Positions 10,701 to 18,261 of a stretch of DNA of 64,000 nt are shown piece by piece. Positions within the stretch are counted from its first letter, which is position 1, and every line of letters begins with the position of its first letter. The notes below the pieces were generated by a model, which did no database searches, was not told where the DNA came from, and saw only the letters and a program-made list of their open reading frames with translations. A program made the position numbers and the translations under genes. The stretch is from Eutreptiella sp. 'Long Island Sound 2002' (lineage: Eukaryota; Euglenozoa; Euglenophyceae; Eutreptiales; Eutreptiaceae): positions 107,885,367 through 107,949,366 of the forward strand of contig OZ038381.1 in assembly GCA_964036045.1 (NCBI GenBank). The letters run 5' to 3'.

Positions 10701-12259
10701 ACGAAGGCACGAAGCTCAGGATGAGCTGTAAAAAGCACATCCTCCATCATTCTTTGAAAAAACGAAGGGGCGTTCTTCAGGCCCATGGGCATGACCGTCC
10801 ACTGGACTGGGCCACATGGCGAGCACATACAGGTGAGAGGTCGGCTGTCCTTCCTCAACGGCATTTGGTGAAAGCCGTGACGGAGATCCAGCACAGAAAA
10901 CAAACGACCTCTTGCCCTCTTGGCGATTTCCTCCTCAATGAGGGGCAGGGGGTGTGAATCCGCCTTGGTTTCGGCGTTGAGGTTGCGAAAATCAACAACC
11001 ATTCGCCAACCATCAATAGTGTTCTGGTCTGCAGGCGGCGGCTTCGGGACTGTGAAGGGTGCACAGCACCATTCGCTGGTCATACAACCCTCAAGCCAAC
11101 CAAATTCCCTGAGATTTCTCTCGATTATTTTTCTGACTATCTCATGTTTGTGTCCATGGTTCTCATAAGGACGCTGTTTCTTCGCCTTGTAACCTTCACG
11201 AAGCTCGATGAAGGCTTCACCGAACTGTCCACGGACAGGGGGGTCTTTGATCAACTTCCCCGAAAGGGTTGTGTCCTTCCGTTCCTCAAAAATCTTTTCT
11301 CTTGTCTTGGAACACAACTCAGTGTCCACCTGATCGCCAGGAATTACTGTCGAAAAAACTTTGGCGACTTCTTCGGCCTTGGCAGGAAGAGTCTTCTTAC
11401 GGATGTCCTTAAAAAGGTCCGTATCAACTGCCTCTTGAAGATAGGTGGGTCGAGTGTCGACATTCCAGAGATTCTCTTCGTGATTCAGCTCCTCGAAAGG
11501 ATCTATGAAAGCTTCCACACAGGGTTTTTCATAAAAAACTCTGAATTTGCGGCGCGATTTAAAATTTTTCTTCGCCCGTGCACTGAAGATTCTTTTCGAT
11601 GTCGATCGTATTGGGGAAGAGGGAGACGAGGCGGATCCATTTGACGTTGGATCACCTTGGGTATCTGACGGACAAAAATCAGAAAAAATAGATTCATCAT
11701 CAGTACCACGCTCAACCTCAGATTCAGACCCAACACAGGAATCAGTACCAGAATCAGCAGAATCAGAGCCAGAAAGCTTTCGATCCACCAGGAATGCAAG
11801 CGAACTCCAGGACCGCTGTGGCAGGGGACCTGGGTCGTCCCTGGCATACAGCTTAATCTTCCTGGGAAGTTCGATGTAATCTACACAAACGTCTTGCAAT
11901 TCCTGAAACCAAGGCTTGTCGTCCCACAAGGGCACAACTAAAATCGCCTGGGTTTTATCTTGCTTGATTTTGTGGATGACCTGCTGGATTAAGTGAAACG
12001 GAGGATTAATCCACAACTTCTTGTCCCATTTATGGGTCCAAGCGTCGCGAAAGTGCTTGTCAAAGCGCTTGTTCTCGCGGTTAGCAAAGGCATCATACTG
12101 TGGCCAAAAGGAATGGTGTTCATAAAAATATTCACAAATTGTATTGCGCCATTTGTCGACAACTCTGTAGGATGAAGAGTGCCAGCGCGAAGGGCGTCGT
12201 GGCTGGGAGTCCCTACGAAGACATTCTAACTCTCGGGAGTAATCGACACTCCCATTCAC
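7736..12259 (-). CDS. pol: Element A Pol: MT-like domain, RT, RNase H, integrase, chromodomain
   Basis: The frame codes 1507 residues from a GTG at 12259 and is open from about 12310, overlapping the protease frame, so it is probably made by a +1 shift and has no start of its own. Residues ~45-125 resemble the DIRS/Dam-type methyltransferase-like domain (DAFANREN near 56-63, WINPPF at 83-88, ILVVPLW at 106-112). RT covers ~340-620, with VVDF at 421-424 and YIDD at 523-526. RNase H begins near 680; its first acidic residue, normally in TDAS, is Asn689. Integrase follows, with a His/Cys zinc-binding region, then D (VTSDFF), D (VTDSGKEY) and E (GERAGR), so the DDE set is complete. A chromodomain (WEFLCEWRGF...NNWEP) lies near 1355-1410, followed by a Pro/Arg-rich tail. 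The intact length fits the young LTRs. Confidence 0.93.
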   Translation of the reverse strand: MNGSVDYSRELECLRRDSQPRRPSRWHSSSYRVVDKWRNTICEYFYEHHSFWPQYDAFANRENKRFDKHFRDAWTHKWDKKLWINPPFHLIQQVIHKIKQDKTQAILVVPLWDDKPWFQELQDVCVDYIELPRKIKLYARDDPGPLPQRSWSSLAFLVDRKLSGSDSADSGTDSCVGSESEVERGTDDESIFSDFCPSDTQGDPTSNGSASSPSSPIRSTSKRIFSARAKKNFKSRRKFRVFYEKPCVEAFIDPFEELNHEENLWNVDTRPTYLQEAVDTDLFKDIRKKTLPAKAEEVAKVFSTVIPGDQVDTELCSKTREKIFEERKDTTLSGKLIKDPPVRGQFGEAFIELREGYKAKKQRPYENHGHKHEIVRKIIERNLREFGWLEGCMTSEWCCAPFTVPKPPPADQNTIDGWRMVVDFRNLNAETKADSHPLPLIEEEIAKRARGRLFSVLDLRHGFHQMPLRKDSRPLTCMCSPCGPVQWTVMPMGLKNAPSFFQRMMEDVLFTAHPELRAFVSVYIDDIIIATEGEGLTEAELVALHEKQLNQVLDILDANQLICGPKKGKLFLKSVEFCGSLLENGTRRPSPGKLVAIQKWKRPETITELRGFLGCCNFYHTFVPNYAKFAAPLTELLKVGRDAGKAGSKVRVKWTDECEEAFHHLKAALCEVATLHVPKFDRPFYIRTNASRYAIGAVLEQVDEATGDHYPLAFWSRKLAPRQMQWSPREQETYAIICASKKYQSWVGTNRVEVLTDHRSLEYWATEHIDTVASPAGRRARWHEFLSLFDLHVSYLPGKRNTVADALSRWAYPASEGLQSTNIHGTEQDRHVVIEWDQEEKKLIRRECMQCSVKQHACPCHDITAFSDPAHAHEICTKTLKVVEKVTDPSSGSVKRFDYTRRVSGFRLIQGIKRRDPAKTPPLPKDSLIIRDWTNDYVRDSMFKEVFENLKSKDAHKDGIFSEYSLDGGKLWMEGKLCVPDALAPRVLNWWHKWESPHAHGRRLWSMIKHRLFGSRLYTHCMKVAAGCAQCAVSTPPSAKKHGHLRPHPIPERLFNRVTSDFFYLGELDDEECHWTNKKINGVLLIQCRHSGYIQVLPCNIESMTGKAAAKWCAQTWMGGWDVPSEVVTDSGKEYTSEWWRELCARLGIHHLRCEIHSHRALPGERAGRSVINMLRKELASEKDFHWLEVLFALLRRYHNTPLYHGLSPNEIVFGRKKCWWNMPLNNPRPCKDASLFLDDVQRADKTVSKLIDKHQADWLWVQNQSRKNPHNFEVDDRVWLRQSETILDGDDKLLPLWEGPFAVTARLGENRWRIRVDVSREIDVSGDRLKREIPSPKDRVKPLFWTSKFLSDRVIEGGKYELKRILEARRDGKGEWEFLCEWRGFDSSHNNWEPAHSFVHGYTKGFIDFLKKHPEIGVLLTDCLSKPDRQVESDGKRPVVNRDPAFYGPQQPHSRADPSIPPPAVRPAQEPNEDQASSSAADLQRPSRTRARPDRLVVTCICAWPN

Positions 12260-12275
12260 CTCTGCAATGGTGACA

Positions 12276-12791
12276 TCATCGCCAAATTTTGGTGTAACCT
12301 TTCGCTTTCAAAAATTCTTCTGCACTTTTAAACCCTGCGTTCCAAAAACGAAATTCAGGACGCTCCAAGGGACCTGACTCCAGCAAAAAACAACGCCGAT
12401 GACCTACGGGCGCCACCCTGTTCTTGCTAAGCCAAGGATGGCCCAAGTAAAGGTCATACTTTATGTCGGCACGATAGAAGTAGTCATCCTTAAGGATAAC
12501 TTCCTCCACATTGCCTTCTTCCCAAAGGTCTTGAGCGACCAAATGAGTTGATATATAACAACCGCGTTGCCCACCTGCGAGAGAATGTCCAGAAACTCCC
12601 TCGAGGGTAACAGGATGAGGCGACTCAAACACGCAGTTGTCGGGTAAGAAAGAATTGGATTGGATATTTACCTCTGATCCATTGTCACACAAACAAGTGG
12701 CGAGGTGGAAATTTCCCTTGCGATCAGAGACCCACAGCTTTGTGACAAACTGACGGGCCCTGTGCTTGGACTGTACACCAACCTCGTCCAC
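12276..12791 (-). CDS. pro: Element A retropepsin-like protease region
   Basis: This frame is continuous with the Gag frame through an in-frame UAG at 12923-12921; about 43 further codons are open before 12791, so translation probably enters by stop-codon readthrough. The active site is CLCDNGSEVN, with DNG where most retropepsins have DTG or DSG. The second conserved motif is YDLYLGHPWL, a form of the I-x-G-x-P/W flap-end motif. The frame ends at TGA 12278-12276 and overlaps the +1 Pol frame by about 35 bases. Protease function is inferred from these two motifs and position. Confidence 0.8.
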   Translation of the reverse strand: MDEVGVQSKHRARQFVTKLWVSDRKGNFHLATCLCDNGSEVNIQSNSFLPDNCVFESPHPVTLEGVSGHSLAGGQRGCYISTHLVAQDLWEEGNVEEVILKDDYFYRADIKYDLYLGHPWLSKNRVAPVGHRRCFLLESGPLERPEFRFWNAGFKSAEEFLKAKGYTKIWR

Positions 12792-12920
12792 TACAACAGA
12801 AGGATCCGCTGCCGGATCCAGGGGAGAGGAGACAAGCGACCCTACATCAAGTAGTGGTCGAGAAGGAATCTGGGGATCATGCCTGAAATCGCCTGGGGAG
12901 GGGCGATTTTCGTGGCTCCC

Positions 12921-14993
12921 CTAGGCGTTCTGACCTCCAGTGGCTGCGTTAACATTATGGACACAGCCGGATTCATCAACCCACTCATCTTGGAGCGTAT
13001 CATCTGCTGGATTCAGGGCATTTTCGACATAATCTCGATCCGCATCGGACACCTGATCTGCACCTGAGACCTGATCCACACGATGGTTGCCCTTTCCACG
13101 TCCACGGCCACGGCCGCCGGATGATGGACCTCCACCGTCGCCACGCCCTCTGCCCTTACCAGAGAAAGGGGTCCCAGAAGGATTTCCCTTACCTTTACCC
13201 TGGAATCCTGGAGCATTTCCCTTGTTTGTACCGGATTGAGGGGTTTGGCCTGGATTTCGATTTCCTCCTCCGGCGTTGCTATTGGGATTTTTCTGGCCGT
13301 TCGGCTGCCCACCGGAGCCGGATGGAGTCCGATTTCCTGTGCCTTGGGACCCGCCAGGGCCTCCAGTATTTTTGTTTCCACCGGAGGGGGTCGGATTCCC
13401 TTTTCCAGCCTTCCCACCATGCACCTGTCTGTCATTCCTGTCTGAATTCTGCGGATTACTGATATTTTCACCAATCACCTTGTGATCGTAAGGAGACCAT
13501 CGGTGATTACCAGTAGAATGCGTCTTAGCTCGGTTCGTAGAACCTAGAAGAAGGCAGATGCTACAGTGATCCTGAACATTCCGGGTGTCATTCACCTTTT
13601 TGTTGCCCTTTTGGGCCCCATTTTGGGTGTTTTGCTGGGTATTCTTGTTTCCCCCAAGACCCTCATGGAAATTCTGATTGGCGGCGTCGGCGAGCCGCTC
13701 AACCTCTTCCCAGAGTTCTTTCGGGGTGAACGAAAACACCCAGTTCTTGGCCTTCAGGCGATGGCCATGGAAACTTACTCCCCTATTGAGGACTTGGACA
13801 AACAAGTCCCGATCCTCGTGTTCATTAAATTTGATTTTCCACGTGTTTTCAGTGAATTTCACCTTGGAAAACGACGTTGGGGAGCACTTTTGAAGTGCCT
13901 CCCTGACGGAAAACCGGTTGGCAGAGGCATCGAAGCCTTCCACCTCCGCCCACCAGGTCTTGACCTTTTCTTCCGACTGTTTGTTCCGAAGGGTGGCGGC
14001 AGTTTCTGAGGGGATCTTGTCAAAAATCAGATTTTTCAGCTGGGCACTAGAAAATTTTTCGCCTGAATGTTCAGATTCTTCCACTAAATTCCAGAAGCGC
14101 TGTCTTTTGTCTTGCACTTCGTGCAAGATTAATCGCGAGAATGAAGGAAAATTCTTCAACATTTGGTGGTAATGGTCCTCTGGCAGCCGGGATCCACGTA
14201 CCTCCAACTGTTCCCACACCTCATCAAAGGTAAGGGGGGAACTTGTATCCTCACGATCACTCCAGGTCCTGAGCCAAGTGTTGGCCGGCGCTCCCTCAAG
14301 GCAATCCAAGAGGGCCATCAGGAACTGATCATCTTGGAGTTTTTGAGTCTTAACCCACAGTTTAAATTCCCGTTGGAACTGAGGCCAACGTCTGGGGTTC
14401 CCATTATACTTCGGTTCCTTGGCAACCTGACGAAGTCGCAATGAAGTAGGATTAAGAAGCGAATCCAGCCCAACACCGGCCGTAATGGCAGACACCTTGG
14501 CGGCATCATTCGCCACACCAGCTCCGGCGAGGGTCTGGGCGAGCAACAGCTGGGCTAAGGCATTGGAATCAGCAGCAGGAGGGGCAGTACGGGAGGTAGT
14601 TCGCTTGGCATTCTGAGCCTCAGTCCTAGCCTTCGCCGTCCTACTCTCAGATCGAGAGATTTTAACCCTTTCCTTTAGCTTGGTCCTGCTGATCCTTGCA
14701 TCGGTGGTCTTGGAGTCCACCGAAGGAGCAATTGAAAAAATTTCTGTCGCCTGCTCCGACGGCTCTGTTGCTTGTTCCACCGATGATGCGCCCTCAGATC
14801 GCTTGTGCGTCTTGAAAAGATCTTTTATTCCCAGCGTCTGAATGATGAGTTGCATTTGATCCTTGAGCATTTGGAGCTCAGAATCTCGCTGGAATCTGCA
14901 GGAGCAGTCGGCAGGACAATACATACCGTGTCCTGAAGGGCCTGAGCAGGCTGTCGGACCGCTGATCTCGGTGGTCCGCAGCCAGGAGTCCAC
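12921..14993 (-). CDS. gag: Element A Gag (capsid and nucleocapsid-like)
   Basis: The frame is open from 15071 and the first start-like codon is GTG at 14993; there is no ATG nearby, so entry by a +1 shift from ORF1 is likely (14-base overlap, 15071-15058). The middle of the protein (PKYNGNPRRWPQFQREF onwards) resembles Ty3-type capsid: a conserved Trp-rich start, LLDCLEGAPANTWLRTW, then a helical region. A Cys/His cluster, HCSICLLLGSTNRAKTHSTGNH, follows and differs from the standard CCHC knuckle. The C-terminal ~150 residues are rich in Gly, Asn, Pro and basic residues, with RGRG repeats typical of RNA-binding tails. It ends at UAG followed by G, and the same frame continues into the protease. 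Confidence 0.85.
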   Translation of the reverse strand: MDSWLRTTEISGPTACSGPSGHGMYCPADCSCRFQRDSELQMLKDQMQLIIQTLGIKDLFKTHKRSEGASSVEQATEPSEQATEIFSIAPSVDSKTTDARISRTKLKERVKISRSESRTAKARTEAQNAKRTTSRTAPPAADSNALAQLLLAQTLAGAGVANDAAKVSAITAGVGLDSLLNPTSLRLRQVAKEPKYNGNPRRWPQFQREFKLWVKTQKLQDDQFLMALLDCLEGAPANTWLRTWSDREDTSSPLTFDEVWEQLEVRGSRLPEDHYHQMLKNFPSFSRLILHEVQDKRQRFWNLVEESEHSGEKFSSAQLKNLIFDKIPSETAATLRNKQSEEKVKTWWAEVEGFDASANRFSVREALQKCSPTSFSKVKFTENTWKIKFNEHEDRDLFVQVLNRGVSFHGHRLKAKNWVFSFTPKELWEEVERLADAANQNFHEGLGGNKNTQQNTQNGAQKGNKKVNDTRNVQDHCSICLLLGSTNRAKTHSTGNHRWSPYDHKVIGENISNPQNSDRNDRQVHGGKAGKGNPTPSGGNKNTGGPGGSQGTGNRTPSGSGGQPNGQKNPNSNAGGGNRNPGQTPQSGTNKGNAPGFQGKGKGNPSGTPFSGKGRGRGDGGGPSSGGRGRGRGKGNHRVDQVSGADQVSDADRDYVENALNPADDTLQDEWVDESGCVHNVNAATGGQNA

Positions 14994-15057
14994 TTGGGGA
15001 GCTCCTTCAGCCCTAATTTCCAGGCTTGCCTGCCTGGCCGCCTCTAAAATTCCCTCC

Positions 15058-15957
15058 TCAACCGCGGGCGGCTAGATCGTCGCGGATGGAAACAGGGGGA
15101 TGAGGGGCGGAGGGCCCGGGAACAGGTGCCGTGCCCTTCTCCTTCGGGAAGGGGCTTGCCTTCCAGATCTGCAAAAAAATGGCAACAGAGTCATCTTCTT
15201 GAGAACGCCACCACATCCTGGTATTAATTTCGTCCTGAAGGAGGAAAAAATATTCCATTAAAAAATCAGAGGCGATTCTTTCTTGTCCGATCAGCTTAGA
15301 CGTGGCTAATAGACAAAGGGCCTCAAGGGCCTCAAGGTTACGGGTCACTTCTAGGGACAAATGGTCGTCCCATTGTGCCCAAGAGGCTGGTCGATTATAG
15401 CTAGGTACCTCAGCTGGACCACCCATCTCAATGTCGTTCACATCGGCGTCAATGGTCTCAAATGTTGGACCTCCGTAAGGAAGGTTGGTACCTGCCAGGT
15501 CCGTAAGCTCCACCGGAGCGTTGCCATCGTCGTAGGCCGGCGAATTCCAGCTGCTCGATGGCCAATTTCGACTGGGATCATAATGGTAATCTGGGCCTCC
15601 ACAGCTGCTGATGTGCGCCCTTCTTGGGCAGCTTGGGCTTGCGCAAGGCATTCCTCTCAAGGCCTCGTTCGCGCAGCACCATGGCAGCGTAATCGTTACT
15701 TCTCCAGAAGCGGCGGGGTCTACGGGGCTGTACTGGGGAACGGGCTGTGGACTGAAGGGCTGTGAAGCAACATTCAGGTAGCCTCTGCTACCATGAAAGT
15801 GCTGCCCTGGGTCGTGGAAGGTGCCGGAGGGCTCGGGGCCGGCAAGACCAGTGGGGCAGGCACGCGAGGAGTCGACCTGAACGCTGCTGTTGGGGGTAGA
15901 ACCGGATACACGGACACCAACGGAGGCGAGAGCAGCAACAACGGAAGCAAGATCCAT
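15058..15957 (-). CDS. Element A ORF1, starting inside the 5' LTR
   Basis: The ORF has 299 codons from an ATG at 15957. Codons 1-54 lie in the LTR and the PBS is read through in frame as Gly-Ser-Arg-Gly. The N-terminal 30 residues are hydrophobic to mixed (MDLASVVAALASVGVRV) and could be a membrane-associating or signal-like segment. The middle is Pro/Ser/Cys-rich. Residues ~200-270 contain a predicted helical segment (LEALEALCLLATSKL, then FLMEYFFLLQDEI). I do not recognise a family. It may be the N-terminal part of Gag (matrix-like) or a separate protein. It stops at TGA 15060-15058, overlapping the Gag frame by 14 bases. Confidence 0.7.
   Translation of the reverse strand: MDLASVVAALASVGVRVSGSTPNSSVQVDSSRACPTGLAGPEPSGTFHDPGQHFHGSRGYLNVASQPFSPQPVPQYSPVDPAASGEVTITLPWCCANEALRGMPCASPSCPRRAHISSCGGPDYHYDPSRNWPSSSWNSPAYDDGNAPVELTDLAGTNLPYGGPTFETIDADVNDIEMGGPAEVPSYNRPASWAQWDDHLSLEVTRNLEALEALCLLATSKLIGQERIASDFLMEYFFLLQDEINTRMWWRSQEDDSVAIFLQIWKASPFPKEKGTAPVPGPSAPHPPVSIRDDLAARG
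15782..15793 (-). other. Element A primer-binding site, initiator-Met tRNA
   Basis: TGGTAGCAGAGG on the minus strand abuts the last base of the 5' LTR. It is the exact complement of a tRNA-iMet 3' end CCUCUGCUACCA. The site is also translated as part of ORF1. Confidence 0.92.
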
Positions 15958-16326
15958 GTTGATTGTTATCCGGCAGAAAATCCCAGTCTATGAAGAAAAT
16001 TGATGCGGATTATCCTAAGTACATCTGAGTGTCCATATCTGTCTGAAAAGATTTATATAAATCCGATTGTGAAAAATATTTGGCCGATCTGGCCCGCGAG
16101 CGCGCGTCAGCGGCTAATGGCGATTCCAGGTAAATGATCGGAACGCGGCGGATTTACGGAGAATGGACCGCGGAATCAGTTCCGGCACATCAGAAATATA
16201 TAGGTCTGATCCTGAGACTGAGCTGCGGGGCGGCGATTCCGCCGAAGCAGAGAAGATGACCAAAATGTAGTCAATCTGGGGCAGATCTGCTAAACTCTGA
16301 GCAGATGGGGGTTAGCCGCACTTACA
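15794..16326 (-). repeat. Element A 5' LTR (533 bp)
   Basis: Same ends and length as the 3' LTR. The ATG of ORF1 (15957-15955) lies inside it, so its last ~164 bp are open and in frame with downstream sequence. A promoter must lie between 16326 and 15957; several AT-rich stretches such as TATATAAATC are present, but I cannot fix the start site. Confidence 0.95.
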
Positions 16327-16331
16327 TGCTT
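16327..16331. repeat. Target-site duplication TGCTT, right
   Basis: Matches 5351-5355 exactly, directly outside the 5' LTR of element A. Confidence 0.92.
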
Positions 16332-18261
16332 TTCGGCCCGAACAGCGGCGTACTCAGCGAGACTTTGCGAGGATATCTGTACAACAGAGGAATGGAAGGA
16401 CGAGGGACGAATCCACGCAAACGCGAAGGGACAACACCTAAATCCGTCAAATGGCGGCCTAGAATTTTGCTGAAAGCACATACCTGAACAGAATCCAATT
16501 GTGCATCAGATGCACATTTTTATAAAATTTGTAGTCACCTCTTGATTTTTTAAATCAAGAAATTCCCACGCAGAAAAAGGCGGCGCGCAGGAGCGGGTCT
16601 TAGCGAAACGCCAGAAAATAAAGAATTAATAAGATTATAAACGTTTGTTACGTATAATGACAAAAATGACGAGACACACATTAATAAATAAACCTAAAGA
16701 TCTCACCCACACTCACAGTAAGAACCAAAATTCCAAGAATTCGAAAATCAAAGAAAAGACTTCAATGAATCAGGTATAAACCACAGGTGTGCTCGTCTCG
16801 TATGCAGCATGCACATTGCTCGTCTCGTCTCTCCGTGAACGCGCCTTGTAGCAGCGCTAACAAACAATAAAGGGCTAGATTAGAAAGATTGCAGGTGATT
16901 AGAGGTGAGATTAGGGAAAAAACAGATGGCCTTCGGCCAGGGAGTGGTTGTCACGGGGGGCTAACGGTCCTGCCTTGCGGTGCAATGCGGGGCAGTCGTG
17001 ACAACTGCTCTTACAGCACAACCACCCTTTTTGTTGCACTGATTAGAACATACACACTTATGCATAGCGTCGTGTCTCGCTTATGCTTCGTTTCTCCCCT
17101 CACCTTGCTTCAATCTCCAGGGGTAGGTCAGGTAGGTAAGCCAAGGTGGGGCCACCCCCTGGTGGAGTTCGTGATTGTGGGTAAGATGAGGAGAAAAGAT
17201 CGATCAAAGTTGACAGGTTGGAGAACTTGTGCATGCTCGTGCATTCACACACGCATTAAAGGGTAGGCCACGCGTGGTGCGCTCGGTACCACCCTTGTTG
17301 AGGTTACCCAGGGGCTCCACCCCACGTTCTATAAGAGAACGGGTGGAGTTCCTTAAGCTTCCTTGCCTGTACCGAGGTTTGAGGACAGTGTATTATAGGG
17401 CTATCTGAGAAGCGTATAATACGTGGAGGTAGTCTTGGTTCCTCAGCCGCAAACCTCAGTCATTTGCCTTTGCTTTACAGGTGGGAAGGTCAGGGTGAAT
17501 TGGTGCAGTCTCAAGCCGTGCTAAACTATGCGGCGCTGATCACACAAACAACAAACTGCGACCCAGCCAGGAGTGGCAAGCGCAGTCCGATATCCTCAAC
17601 ATTCACGCTGTGCACGCCAAAAGAGCACTCCTTTCCTCCAAGCTCTAGCAGGGAAACGCGTTGTGGCGTCCCTGTTAGGCCACAGACGCTTAGTAGCTCT
17701 GTGTTTTCCTGCGATCTCACAGGTGAGCCGCTAGGGCTCGTGACTTCTCCTTCAACGCCACCCAGTAGAGCATGCGTGTAGGAGTGGTAGTCCTGAGTGG
17801 GGGCCTGAGCCAGTTGCAGAAGTGCTCGCCCTCCAGGATGGTGCCACTGTAGGTTGTGTAGGACCTGTAGTGCGTGTGTCACTGTCCCACCCTTTTCCTG
17901 CAATTTTGGCGGGGTTGCTGGGCAGTGGCAGTGGTTAGGCTAGATTTTGGCCATCGTAGCAAATAGGCGTTTTCAAGCCTTCATAGCTCTTGGCCACCCC
18001 TCCCTGTAGTAGGCAGATAGGTAGGGAAAACAATACCTGGATTAGTATGCTGGGCATTCCCCCAAGGTTTTGCGCCAGCACAGAAATTGGGCGCTTAGGG
18101 GAGGAGAGACCCGGGGCGTACCCCGTGGCACCGGTAAGACCTCCTCCAGGTTTAGCAAGCGTGCACCCTTGGGTATAATTAGGACACCATTTCTGCAGCT
18201 TGCTCTCAGGACCTTAGGAGTAGCAGACTCACACATACACTTAGGCAGGTAAGGGTAAGGT
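16332..18261. other. Sequence between element A and B1, no gene seen
   Basis: This should include the 3' non-coding end, and perhaps the 3' LTR, of B1, because B1 Pol ends at 18262 on the minus strand. No match to the short stretch of B2 5' LTR (36845-36932) was found by eye, so the LTR is either gone or beyond recognition. An inverted repeat TTGTCACG/CGTGACAA flanks about 50 bases near 16946-17006. The 16332 end is the original flank of element A. Confidence 0.5.

Larger units (their letters stand above)
5356..16326 (-). mobile_element. Element A: complete young Ty3-like LTR retrotransposon
   Basis: The element is 10,971 bp and reads on the minus strand. It has 533-bp LTRs with TG...CA ends, a 5-bp target duplication TGCTT (5351-5355 and 16327-16331), an initiator-Met PBS against the 5' LTR and a purine tract against the 3' LTR. 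Gene order is ORF1, Gag, protease, then MT-like/RT/RNase H/integrase/chromodomain, which is Ty3-type order (integrase after RNase H). The LTRs differ by about three substitutions by eye (near 5564, 5737 and 5855 versus the right copy), so insertion is recent. The unusual points are an ORF that begins inside the LTR, the stop-codon and +1 junctions between frames, and a changed RNase H residue. Confidence 0.95.

Noticed and set aside
15988-16325. An intron with GTAAGT at 16325 and TTTTCTTCATAG at 15999-15988
   Set aside because: The GTAAGT is simply the start of the LTR (TGTAAGTG) and is shared with the 3' LTR. LTR ends, target duplication, PBS and PPT explain the boundary better. Splicing is not excluded but has no independent support.
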